Source: Lineus longissimus
Taxonomy: Eukaryota > Nemertea > Pilidiophora > Heteronemertea > Lineidae
Length of the DNA: 64,000 bases
Reading direction: 5' to 3'
Assembly (NCBI RefSeq): GCF_910592395.1
Contig: NC_088320.1
Span: forward strand, 4,216,001 to 4,280,000
Shown here: positions 48,490-60,300 of the stretch, in pieces
How the letters are laid out: each line of letters starts with the position of its first letter
How positions within the stretch are numbered: position 1 is the first letter of the stretch
Made by a program: the position numbers and the translations under genes
Notes under the pieces: model-generated
Seen by the model: the letters and a program-made list of their open reading frames with translations, nothing else
Database searches by the model: none
Told to the model about the DNA's origin: nothing

Positions 48490-50018
48490 ATGGATCTCTT
48501 CCCAACAAAGATCTTAACGATTGTCCTGCTGTGGCTAGCAACGTTCCTCTTCGGATATATGCCCATGCTCATCAGTAAATTCGTGAAGCGGTGGGGACAT
48601 AAACTCGAGTAAGTTCAGTTTAAGTTACTGTCAAATCTTAATATGATACTGGTATAGCAGCAGTCTTTTTTACTTTTGGTGTACTCGGTGTCTTTCAAAT
48701 AAATCTATTTGAAAGACTCTTTGGTGTACTTAAAGACAATGCACACACGTCTCCACTGTACTAAGTCAATTATGATTTCAATGTATTGCACCTCTGCAAC
48801 GAACAATCCATTGTCCCCTTCCACAGTTGGCATGGTTGGTGAACTAGTGACATTCGGTGGAACATTTGGGACGATTTTTCACATTGCTACGATACTCACA
48901 AGTCGATTTTCTCTTCGCACAGTGATGATCGAGGCGATGGCCAGTCTACAAGCATTCTCGACCGACTCAACTTCGTTGCCGGGGGTGTCTTCCTCGCCAC
49001 AATCTTTCTAGACCTCCTACCCGAAGCAACGGAAACATTAACCAAGGCCCTCAAGAAGAATGGCTTGACTGTTAGTGTACCAATGACTCCTCTTATTATG
49101 GCCGTTGGGATGTTACTCTTCATGCATTTTGAACATATGACTCTTATGCTCAAGGACTATTGGACGAGTACGGGAAGAGGGAACGGGGTCATAAATGGAC
49201 CTGTCACGCCAAAAGAGGATGAGCTCGAACTGTCTTCGATTGACAGTGATTGTAACAATTCAGAAAAAAATGTGGATGATTCAGTGGCGCAAACTGATAA
49301 AGTACAAACTCCCAAGCCGTTTTATCAATCCGTCACTTTGGATGGCGACGATGCAGAATCTGGGGCGTTGTTAATAAAGGATAGTACACCTGACCTAGAT
49401 CCGGGACATTTTGAAAGATCAGGCGATCACGTCCCCTCGCCTCCGAAAGATGGCATCACTGGCATTAAAACATCGGAGAAATCTAACGTAAGCCACTGCA
49501 GCCAATACAGGACTGTCAACACGCCACTTCGCTCATATATTCTTGTCATTGCTCTTTCACTGCATTCCGTCTTTGACGGAATAGTCATTGGACTAAGTGG
49601 CAAAACGACTGATGTGTGGACCCTTTTTACTGCCGTTGTCTTTCATAAATCACTCGTTGCGCTAAGTTTAGGCTCGAAACTTCTAAAAATGTCACACTGC
49701 ATATCGAAAAGGACGATATTCTTCCTACTTCTGACATTCACCTTAACTACGCCTATAGGTGGCACCATAGGTATCTTAATGACAAGTTACGGAAACAAAA
49801 ATGGCGGTGGACTAGCTGAAGGGATACTTGTCTCTATGGCAACCGGTACATTTACTTACGTAACATTTTTTGAAATGCTAAAATTTGAAGGAGATCATAG
49901 GTCGAACTTGATTAACACTTTCCTGGTGACTACAGGTTTTGCAATCACTGCCACTGGCATTTCCTTCCAAGGAGACCCCGCGGAAGTCGGTGAACTTCAG
50001 ACTGTGTCCCGTCCTTAA
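48490..50018 (+). CDS. ZIP-family (SLC39) zinc/iron transporter, ZIP1-3-like
   Basis: Exons 48490-48608 and 48923-50018 join in phase 2 to 404 residues. ZIP proteins carry Zn2+ or Fe2+ into the cytosol across plasma or organelle membranes. Exon 1 holds TM1. Exon 2 opens with DRLNFVAGGVFLATIFLDLLPEA (TM2, shown in part: NFVAGGVFLA and DLLPEA are family hallmarks). TM3 is followed by a long cytoplasmic loop (about 85-225) that is acidic and Ser-rich and lacks the usual His cluster. TM4 carries LHSVFDGIVIGL, with Asp where the family often has Glu next to the metal site. TM5 has FHKSLVALSLG, the His-Lys form typical of the ZIP1-3 subfamily. TM6-8 follow. No intron is needed in the second exon. 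Confidence 0.92.
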
Positions 50019-50539
50019 TTCTCTCAATGGAGTTGCTTTGGGAATTTTTAAATAGCGAACTTCTACCGGTACTTTGTTTCTCAAGGCCTGATTTGATTCC
50101 AAAGGTCCAACGCCAACAAAATTGCAAAATTGTACTTTTCGTTCGGCGGCATCCTTACAACAAACCGACGGATGTCTGTGGCGAATTCAAGCTTAAAGGT
50201 TTCGCCAAGTTATCTGTGATTCCAACTTTACTTGATCATTCAGATCTGGCATCTAACCTTTTGGTGCGTCCCGATCAGTTTCTGCTGGCAAGGGCTATGA
50301 ATTTATAAATTGCAGTTTGTTTTGTTGCCCATTTTAGTTCGGGTCATAAATGAATACAATAATTTAGAATATCCTTTCATTTCTGGGATACGACAATGCA
50401 CAAAGCTATCCTTCTTGTCCTAATGTTCCAAGGGTAGGAGTCATAATAGTATTGGCTGCTGCAAGTTGACTAAAATATTTACCAAATCACGCACTACACC
50501 GACGTGCCACAAATAAAAAGAAGCCGCCCTTGGGCAAAT

Positions 50540-50611
50540 GCCCCGTGTGAGGATCGAACTCACGACCTTCAGATTATGAGACTGACGCGCTGCCTACTGC
50601 GCTAACGAGGC
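50540..50611 (-). tRNA. tRNA-Met (CAT), elongator type, copy 1
   Basis: On the minus strand a 72-base cloverleaf starts GCCTCGTTAGCGCAG, with anticodon loop CTCATAA (CAT) and T arm GAGTTCGATCCTC. Acceptor arms GCCTCGT and ACGGGGC pair. It is identical over its length to the copy at 61028-61099. A T run follows on the minus strand (TTCTTTTTATT) as Pol III terminator. Confidence 0.95.
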
Positions 50612-51782
50612 GGCTGGAAGGTGCAGGTCGATTCATGCTTATGACTCCATATGATGTTTACTCAAAACGAAACTGATAAAATGAACGAACAGCAAAAAAA
50701 CTTATTCATTAATTGATTTTTCTCTCCAAACAACATCCATGTAATAAAACAAGTAATAAGTATGTTAAGAGAAGGTCAACAAATGATGAACGCTTTGCCA
50801 AGAATTTAAAGAACAGACGGGAATGATACATATTTTTATATTTAATGTTAAAGGTCGTCATCAGGAGAAAGAAAATGTAATGCAATCGAATAGTTTCATA
50901 TTTTCCTGGCAGATTTTTATCATTCTTAATTATCCCCGCAGATGTCAAAAGAAAAATTCGGTCTTTGAGGTACCATCCATGGAAATGTGATTGACGTTAC
51001 GGCTAACATAGACTACGTTCATGTACAACAATCGCATATCAGAACTTAACCGCTCTCAGTCAACACCATTTGGGACTTTCCTCATGAAGCAGTTTCGTTC
51101 TGTCTGCCTCCATTTGGCCAATCAGAAAAGCCTCGTCATCTGGTTGGCTGATACAGACAGGAAATCTTAAAGACTATTCTTGCAGAAATACATGGTTATA
51201 CCGGAATCGTCTATTTTATTAGCAACTACTCATCTATTTTTTTCTTCCAAAGGTCTGATGCGGATTCAGATGTCATCCTCGTTTCAATCGCAGTAACGAT
51301 CGGCCGCTAAAATCAGTTCTTCTCCTGTCGGTGCCAGAGACGACATGGTGGGTCACTTCAATGGCGTTAATGGGCAGCTTCATAACTGAACGATATCATG
51401 AGTAACACAGTAGTTGAGATTGAAATCATCCTACCTGAAAAAAGGGAATATTTTTGAAATGGGTAAATGGAGGAAGGAAAGCCCAAGCGGCATGAATGTG
51501 ACCGTGTTCCTTGCCTTAATCCGACATGTCCACTAACCTCCCGGACAGATATTTGATAGAGTTACTCGAATATCAGTGTGGCAAACAGTCAGCGATATGG
51601 TTTCTTCATATCAATGGGTGAGGGAGGCATGTCATACAGGTATGTCAATTCTGCTTACATTTTAAGCAAGTCTGGGTTACGCTCACAGTACAAGAGAAAG
51701 TGGTTCTCTCGATAAGCTGACAGAGCTCAAGTTTTCGACTCGTTATCATGATGTTTGCTTACCTTCTCATCGCAGCCCTTGG
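50612..51782. other. Intergenic and probable 3' UTR of the long VWA-gene form
   Basis: No exon on either strand. On the minus strand AATAAA at 51220-51215 lies about 560 bases past the stop of the transmembrane end of the VWA gene and is its best poly(A) candidate. Confidence 0.4.
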
Positions 51783-52576
51783 TTAGGTCTTATTTTGCCG
51801 CCGCGTCTTCGGCGTCTGGTACGGCGGAGGTGGGTCGCCCATCGCCGTACTCCCCGTCCCCGGTCGCTTTAGCAGAGTAGCCGCAACCGGGGTATCATCC
51901 TCCTGTATGGCCACCTCAGCCTTCTTAGTATACACATCGCTGCACTTCCACTTGGACTTCTTCGTGTCCTTCTCGGGTTGTGCCTTCTCAGCCTTTTTCT
52001 CCCGGGAGCCAGTCCAGGCGTCATCTTGGTGCCGATACACGTCCGCGGGCTTCCACTTCGGCGCCGCTGTGGCGGGCTTCGGATGGATTGACGCCCGTCT
52101 CACTGCCTCTGTGATGATCTCCTTGACCGGGTCCTTGATCTTCCGACAAAGGGCTGCGAGTAGACCAAGTAGAGGCAGAAGGCCAGCGGCAGCCACTGCC
52201 GCAACCATGGCCCAGATTGGTATGTTGTGTTTGGGACATTTGCAATAGCAGCATGCTGGAAGGAAATATACACCGTTAATGAGTGAATATTGTCTTCGTT
52301 CTGAAAACAGCTTTGAGGCTGATTGTTCACATTCGGTATATAATTGAACCGTATGTTGCACAGTCACATTTTCCCATAGGAATAGAAGAACTTGTAATCT
52401 CATCTTTAAACTATTGCTTTGATTCAATTTGCATGCGTATGTATAATCGATTTTGTCTGGGACAATGATCAGGAGAATTTATGAAAAGTCCTGTCCGGAC
52501 TGCGACCGATGCGAAACGAACATATTAGTACTAAGTATGAACTCACGTTGCGGAGTAGTTGTAGTAGGTAAGGTGG
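51783..52576 (-). CDS. Alternative transmembrane 3' end: Thr-linker exon and TM/cytoplasmic exon
   Basis: Two minus-strand exons fit: 52576-52547 (30 bases, ATLPTTTTPQ linker, phase 1 to 1) and 52255-51783 (phase 1, stop 51785-51783). The second encodes a Cys cluster (PCCYCKC), a membrane segment (IPIWAMVAAVAAAGLLPLLG and on), a basic stop (RKIKD) and a tail of about 125 residues. The tail holds the repeated motif KWKPADVY / KWKCSDVY and ends near DPPPPYQ, a PPxY-type WW-domain ligand. There is no signal peptide or ectodomain of its own upstream, and both exons accept the phase-1 donor of VWA-gene exons 13 or 14. I infer that these are alternative last exons of the VWA-PAN gene, giving a form of about 1006-1018 residues. 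A separate gene with unseen first exons is the alternative. Confidence 0.7.
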
Positions 52577-54346
52577 CTGAAAATAGAGATATGGCGAAAT
52601 ACATTCATTGTCATCAGTAAGTCCAGACTAGATTACCAACAGGGAAAATGTGTCCATCGATCCAGTTTTGATTAGTTTTAGATTTGACAAAGTTAAACTC
52701 TTCGATTGTCACTTGCTATCAAATATATCAAATATATTTATATCATCTAACGATTGTCATCATATATAACGTATTTAAAAAAACTTATTCTCTTTCGATA
52801 GCAGTTGCAAAACAAATAAGAGACCAGTTACTCTAGATATGAAAGTGGGATTGATGCCGATGAATGGATTGGTTTTGTGTTTGTTTGTCATGGACATGGT
52901 GTTTTTCGGAAGTGATCGATATTGAAAGTTATGACAAGTGGAATGGCAACACGGATTTGTGAATAATGGCAGATATATCTTGTATGGAGACAAAATGGTA
53001 AGGGATACAATCGATGGTGATATAATCAAGGCATTTGATGGTAAGAAAATGGTGTTGGTTCATGATACGCAAGTGTCAATGAAATGATATGTATAAGACA
53101 GGACAAACTAACAACAACAACAACAAGATGATTGTAATTTCCGGTTAATTTTATTTCAATACCTCGTTTGCTGAAATTAAGTGTAAGTTATTAACTCTGA
53201 AAACGTAAACAAGGATCATGCATGGTTATCACAGGGTTCAGACATTATTCACAACACATGGTGACATCGACTCGACACAAGAAGTTCGTTCATCAATAGC
53301 TGAGCCTTAGGTAGGTACTTATTTTAGTAGCTTGCTTTGCCGCCAAAGAACCAAAAGTCAAAATCTGACACACATTTTTTCAGGTTTATGTGTTTTCATC
53401 CCAAAAATTAATAGAGAAAGAATGGAAACCACTCCTACCTTGATTAATGGATCTCTTCTACACCTTGCTGCACGTCGGGTCTTTTCAAAGAAATGGCGAC
53501 AGAGGAAGTCCCATCCGTTGATTCGTTTTGATGTGAACAGCGGAGACCGAGCAGTCTCGACGACGCGACGAGTCGCATCACCATACCGGAGTCTTAGTCA
53601 TCAGTGTACCATGAACTCGCCCAAAATCAAATCTACAAATTTGGTTTTGGCCGATCTCACAAGCTTCTTAATCGTAATGGTTACTGCAACACAACCCAAG
53701 GCAAATCAAAACATTGGACGGGATCCGAATATCATTATATTCAGTAAACAACCAAAGACAAGATAAGGCTGAATGCAGGAATAACTAAAAGACGGCTGGG
53801 TATCTTCCAAGGGATTTATTTTGGCTTTGCATAAGTTAGCTACATGCATTAAAGATGTGGGAAGAAGGATTTCCTTATACACATCATCATCTTGTCCATA
53901 TATTACCATAAAAGCATTGAGAGCACTGAGAGCAATATGCACGTCATTGCTTTAATGAACAATGAGACAGGATGGAAAACTGAATATGCTAATGCCGGAA
54001 GGGCCATTATTTTCCATTGCGAGAAAACGAGTTAAATCCCCAGAGAGGCTTGTGATTGAAAGTATATAAGGCAAGCCTGGTTTCTCATTCTCACGTAGCC
54101 CCAACCTTTAAAGGCTATATGAATATAATCCTTACCCCTCGGCAAACTATCTACGTGGGAATAAGTAACGGTGATCCAACATCACACTGGGAATGATAAG
54201 ACCTACATTTTTAGATTTTAGGTTTGTAGCTGAACTTTATAATGGAAAACAGGAGGGATTGGTTTTGAGACCGTTTAAGGTTCAGCGCCGCCTGATTTCG
54301 TCACATTGCTGGGCTGGCCTCCCTGTTCACCACCAGAGGGCTGTTG
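52577..54346. other. Between the two alternative ends of the VWA gene; no exon seen
   Basis: Contains intron (long form) or 3' UTR (short form). AATAAA on the minus strand at 53820-53815 can serve the short form. A 144-codon plus-strand open frame at 53332-53766 has no domain or gene context. Confidence 0.5.
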
Positions 54347-57300
54347 CTAATTAAACTGTTGCTGATTCTGTGCATCTGGATTGACCGCATCCGGATTAGG
54401 TCGAGTTGATTCGGCTGAAAAAAAAAAGATTTGATTACAGTTAGGTATTCCACCACATCTGCGGAATTCCTTTGCAAAAATTACATACACGTCATGCATC
54501 GTCTTTTTGTCAACCCACAGACTGCGTTCACTGAACAAATAATTCAATCCAAAATTGAATCTCTTCACCTTTTTTTTATGTCTCACCCAAAACAAGACAT
54601 ATTCGGCGCTTTGCGTGAACGTACCTTTCGAGGCGGTGGTAGTCGTAGTCGTAGTTGGCACTGAAAATAATAATGACGTAGCAAAGGTCAATGTGCTGAT
54701 AAAGTTAAAGCCTCGAGAATTTACACTTGGCTCCAGCGGTTTTTTTGGAATTAAATGTTACCCGTGTGTGCACCTTGCGTCTTGGGCAGACACGCCCACT
54801 ACAGACCAGCGACTTCAGTCGGTGATAATGTAATATACATTGTACTCACTTGGTTTTGGGTTATTGATACCTTTGCAAATCATGGTGGCAACATCCACAG
54901 CATGCAGTTTCATCCTGTCGAATTGCCTGATAAGAGTAACGTGGTCCTTTGCTGGAGTTGACGCGACGTCGTAAACTTCTTTGGTATTTGGCAGTGCAAC
55001 TCCTACGGCGAATATCTCGGCTCCGTATTTTGTCTTCAAAACCGTAGCTTCTTGTAGGGTTTTTGTAGGCTTAGATGAGGTACCATCGGTGATGAAGAGG
55101 ACGTATTTGGGGGTGGTTGCGCGAGCACCATACATCATAGTGAAACCCCTGTAACAGGACGACTCGTATTGAAGCTTTCATTTTTATGATTCACAATAGA
55201 AGCGAAAGAACAAACAGTCAATTTCTGTGAGGTATTGAATTTAGTTAAAACGTATAGTTACTGTCACAAGCCGTTATGTGACGGATGACCAACACTATAT
55301 GATGGCATTGATTATTGAAAGCAAACCATCACAGACCGACAGTATGATACAGCCTTCGCTGGCATTAACGATAAAACTGCAACGCATAAGATATGCTGCA
55401 AGCCTGGGGACCAAGTCACGTATTTTTTGTAACCGCCTTTACATACGTACACCGTATTCAGCTCCTTCAGGGCAAGATGGGCAAAGCTAGGTCCACCAGT
55501 ATACTTGATCTTCTTCACATCACCCTTCACGCCGGCCTTATCAATATGCATGCTCAGATCGAACACCATCGTCGACTTGGAATCGAATCGGACGACCCCG
55601 ACTCGGATTTGGTGCGGGGCGATTGGGAGGTTGTCCACGACCATTGACACAAACGTCTTTATGTGTTTGAAATTTTGGACAGTTACGCTGCTGGAACCGT
55701 CAACGACAATGAAGAGATCACCCATGCCTTCAGGAGAACATTCTGTTAAAATAACAACAAGTTGATGTGAGCTGATAACTGAGAACACTTTCACTGAACT
55801 ATACTAGGTATCACGATCTACATGAAACTACAGTGATCGCACCAGATTAGTTAAGATTTTCAGGACGAGCAACCGTACAAGAACATTGTAAAGATTGTAC
55901 ATTGGCATGTACATGTATACGTCACTGAATAACATCTTCACCAAGAGTGTTTTAAGAATTCTATCGGGCCTTTTGAACTGGGATGATTCGGCATGCTAAG
56001 ACTTACGTTTGAATGGGTCCATTGTCGGAAGGACAGTCGTGGTGGTTGTCGGTGGCACGGTTGGTGCTAGAGTAGCTGTGGAAAAGAATAGCCGTCAATA
56101 TCACAAGTGCATTGTCACACACTTTGATTATTATATCATGTATCTGATAATAGTGTAATGTTTAACATACATGTATCTTATTTGAATCTTGCAACAAACT
56201 ACAATCATGCACTATTATTCGAAAACAGGGATAGTCAGATTTATAGACGTTATGACTAACATGTCCAACGCGAATATGAAGGCAATCCTACCATATACCT
56301 TCGGTCGCTATTTGGAGTATGTTTGTTGGAAGCATCGTTGGTGCTTCTGGCGTGACATGGACTCATTCACTTTCTAGCATTTTTATTGAGGTCGCAACCG
56401 CTGTTTGCAAATTACTTACTGAAGCATGCTTTGGTGAGATCCTTAAGATAGTGGACAACCTTGTCCGTGTAAGACGTCATCCTGCCAAGAGCCCACGACT
56501 GCCTGGCCTTGTGGACGAGACAAATCCTTGTCTTGACAGTCCAGTCGACTGCGGTACACACTTTCAGTTTCATGCAATAGTCCCTGCATTCGACTGAGGT
56601 GGTGAATCCCTTCTTTGAGATGGGTGACTGTGGCCAGGCAACGTGTTCCATGGGATAGGCAGTCATGCAACCTGAGAAGATTGAAAATCAAGGAATTATC
56701 CAAGGAAGCATACATGAAGAGGCTTTTCTTCAAGATGCCAAACCAAAGGTACCTAATTATGCGTCTACGTGGTTGTCACTTTGAAAGGTCAAAAGTGTAA
56801 TCAATTATTTTAAGCGCCAGGGTAGCTTTACTTAGCTGCTTTTTTAGACATCGATATTTTCCAGTTAAGTAAAAAAAATGTCTAGTGATACACATAAACA
56901 GCCTTAATGCGCTGTATAATACAACATGTCTACCGCGCCCAACCGACAGCCTCGTTTAATAAGCAATGAAGGTTCGCGCTACTTACCTTTGCCAGGCGAA
57001 AGAATCGCAGCTGGGTCCGGTGTTGGCGGGGCAGGTGGGTTGTTGACGGAATGGCAAAGGTTGTTGGCGATACCACCAGCATGTTGGTTCATTGCGTGGA
57101 ACAGCTTGATGATCGCCAAATGTTCCTTTGTTGGCTTTGAGGCAATCTTCCTGACCTCGACCTGGAGAGCAACGATATATGTAAATATGTTCATGTACAT
57201 GTCAGCAGATATTAAAGAAACGCTCATGGTTAAGGCATGCGCGAGGAGAAAGAAAAGGCGATTGGCCGAATCATGAGCTCATCAGCGTTTTATCAACCAC

Positions 57301-60300
57301 AGAAGTTGTCATCTCATATATTTAGTTGGTGCCATCTCAACCCTACCATATACTACGTTCTTGTATTAGTCAGAAGGGCCTGGTCCACCTGCGGATCGAA
57401 CCCAAGAACAAGTATGTGACAAGCGTTGGTATTTATTTCGAGCATTTATCTTGTCTACTTCGCTAATGTGACATGACCCATCCCGAGATTGCTTCTAGGA
57501 AACATGCTCGGACAATTTTCCTGATCTCATAGGCTCAGCTCACCTTAGTAGGGATCTGTACTCCAACAGCGAATATCTCGATTCCAACACGTTTTGTGTA
57601 TTCTGCTTCTTGGAGGGTGAGCTTACGCTTGTTAGAGACACCATCTGTGACCAGGACGATGACATTGTGAACACTGGGTCGATCTCCACGACTAGCCTTG
57701 AAACCCCTGGAAAGAAAAGACGTGTGATTAGTAACGATATCACAATAGTTTTCTATTTTCGACAAGGACTTTTTCTGTCAATTTCTACAGAATGCGGTGA
57801 TGCCACAAAGTCGCATTGAATCGGTCTACCGCGTAGAGATACAGAAGCTAGGCGAATTAGCAACAACGTTCGAAGATGGCGCTTAACTCTCGGAATCGAA
57901 AAGGAGGGAAGAGTTGGGTTGACCTCTCACCTGTGCCTGACTGCTGCAAGAACCTTGTCCGTCCTGGTACCTCCACCAGTGTACCTGATCTTCATGATGG
58001 CCGCCTTCAAGGCTTTAGCATTGTCGTATTTGTTCATGTCGAATATCATTTGATTGTAATGGCTAAATCTGTAGACGCCGACTCGGACCTGATGAACAAT
58101 ATTGAGAGTTTTAGAGAAGCGCTTGCACAGTCGAAGTGCGCCGACTTGTGGGTTCGAGGCTCTGCCAATGCCTCTCGGTACTGGAAAACTGACCAAGAAT
58201 GGCCGCCAAGTGTAGCGTAGTGTGTGTGCTCCTTGGTTTCAACAGAGGTTTCGGCTGGAGGAAGAACGTAAAGTGCTAGGGTAGTCCGTGTAGTTTTAGC
58301 AACTTAAACGGTGGCTCTATAACTGGGCCTTTCATGGTTTCTTACCGACCTCGGTAGGCCAGTAGTCAAGGAATTAACATCATGACCTGAGATGAAGTTG
58401 GCTTGCTATTTGTACAAAATATGATATACCTTGTTCTTGCCGATGGGTAGTCTGTCAATAATCTTATCGACAAAGGCCAGTTCCTTGACGAAGTTCTTTC
58501 TACCGACACTCCCAGATGCATCGATCAAGATGTAGACGTCTGCTCGACCGTTGGCATCACACACTGAAGACGGAGACAGGTTGCTTAAATTGGGCCGATA
58601 CTTGCTTACTCTGGCCCGGAAGTTCACCTAGTTACAAAGGACCCTTACCTAAGCCAAGTACATGTATATTGCTTTGTAGAAACGGCGAGAGAACTATCAG
58701 ATGCATTATGACTCAAACTCAACCAATTTAGCCTATACCACAAATAGTTTCAAAGATACAAAGGAGCCTTACCTTTCGCCTAAATGGTGAGAATTAGCAC
58801 TTGCAATATGACTCAAAACGGGCAGCATGCTCTTGTAAACCTTCAATCAATTTTAGAGTTAACTCAATAACATGTTAGTCTGATATGACGAGACAACGTT
58901 AAGAACAAAACTTACGCTTCCCTGGATCAGGTGTGGTCGGCATAGGCGTGGTCCTGGAGTGGTGTGGGCACTTGGTCTGCTTTATATAGTGGTCCTCCTC
59001 GTGATGACTCGTAGCGTGCACGGTCTTCAGCGCCTTTCCAGTGGCACGGTGCTTGACGCAGCGCTTACGGTCCGCGAACCAATCGGCCGCCGTGCAGGTA
59101 GGGTCGTACAAGCAGTACTCGGAGCAGTCGAACGAATTCTTGATACTCTTTACGTAGGCAGAGCCTGGGGCTTTGGCAACGTGCTCGTCGGGGGACCATT
59201 CAATGCATTCTGAAATGACGACAACATGAAAAGTAGATTAATGAATTCTGTTGAACTTCCACATGTTCCAGCGTCAATTCATTGGATGATTCGCTTCGTT
59301 GTGTGCTACGTGGCTGGGTGATCTTCGATGAACTATTTTCAACTGTTTTAAGAATGTTACTTACTCTTGGGCATATGCTTGTTGATGTGCCAACAGAAAG
59401 TCTTGGCGATCTTTGCTGAATGTTTTCTCAGATCACTGAAGGTCTTCAAGAAGAACATATGCTGGGGAAGTGGCTGGGATGCGATGCCCTGCAACTCCTT
59501 TGCCGTCCAAATTTTGACGCCGACTGTAAACATCTCTACTCCACTCTTGTCCTTGAGCAGGCGTGCGTAGCGCGGGGTGTATCGTGCGTACTTCTTCTTG
59601 GACACGCTGTCCGTTACCAAGACGGCCATGTTTTGGACGTGCTTTCGGTCACCGGCCCCGGAGCGGAAGCCCCTGTTATACGAAACATATCAATGAACAT
59701 TCAGAACTTGGTACATGATCGCCTCTGTAGTCAGTCAACAGTCAGAACAGACAGGCCTAGTCAGCCTGTCTACGTGACAACAGCATTGTTGAAATTTATA
59801 TTTAGTACGCATTACATAATCTGAATAATTCATATTAAACGAACGGTGCAGGCCTTTAAGATGCACATCTACTGTGACAGACCAGTGCAGGAAATCGACT
59901 TCCCACACTTTCGCTGGATACAGCATTATCAGTGTACTGATCCACGGAATTTGATAAACAAACGTTTTTTTAAGTACAAGAAAAGTCCCCGTACTTTCTT
60001 CCGAGGTAATACAGCGCTCTGAAGATGGAAGACCCTCCTCGACGATACCGAATGCCCGAAACAGCCCTCTGAAGCTGGGCCTTGTTGAAGTACTTGTTCA
60101 ATGGGATGACCAGGTCAGCCTTGTGGTTGAACCTAGCAAAAATATGAAGCAAGAAAGTCATTTTTCAATCACCTCACTCGTACAATGGCCGCAAGTGATG
60201 ATATCCGGCCATGGCTTATGGAAACAGTGGTGGGTATCCATTATGAGAGGTTGCAAAAAGATAACGCGTGCTGCTGAGTAGTATAAATGCGATTTTAATA

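Noticed and set aside
51907-52248. 113-codon plus-strand frame opposite the TM exon
   Set aside because: Antisense shadow of the transmembrane and tail exon; hydrophobicity is mirrored, with no gene signals.
53332-53766. 144-codon plus-strand open frame
   Set aside because: Lies antisense inside the VWA-gene 3' region, with no recognised family and no splice partner.
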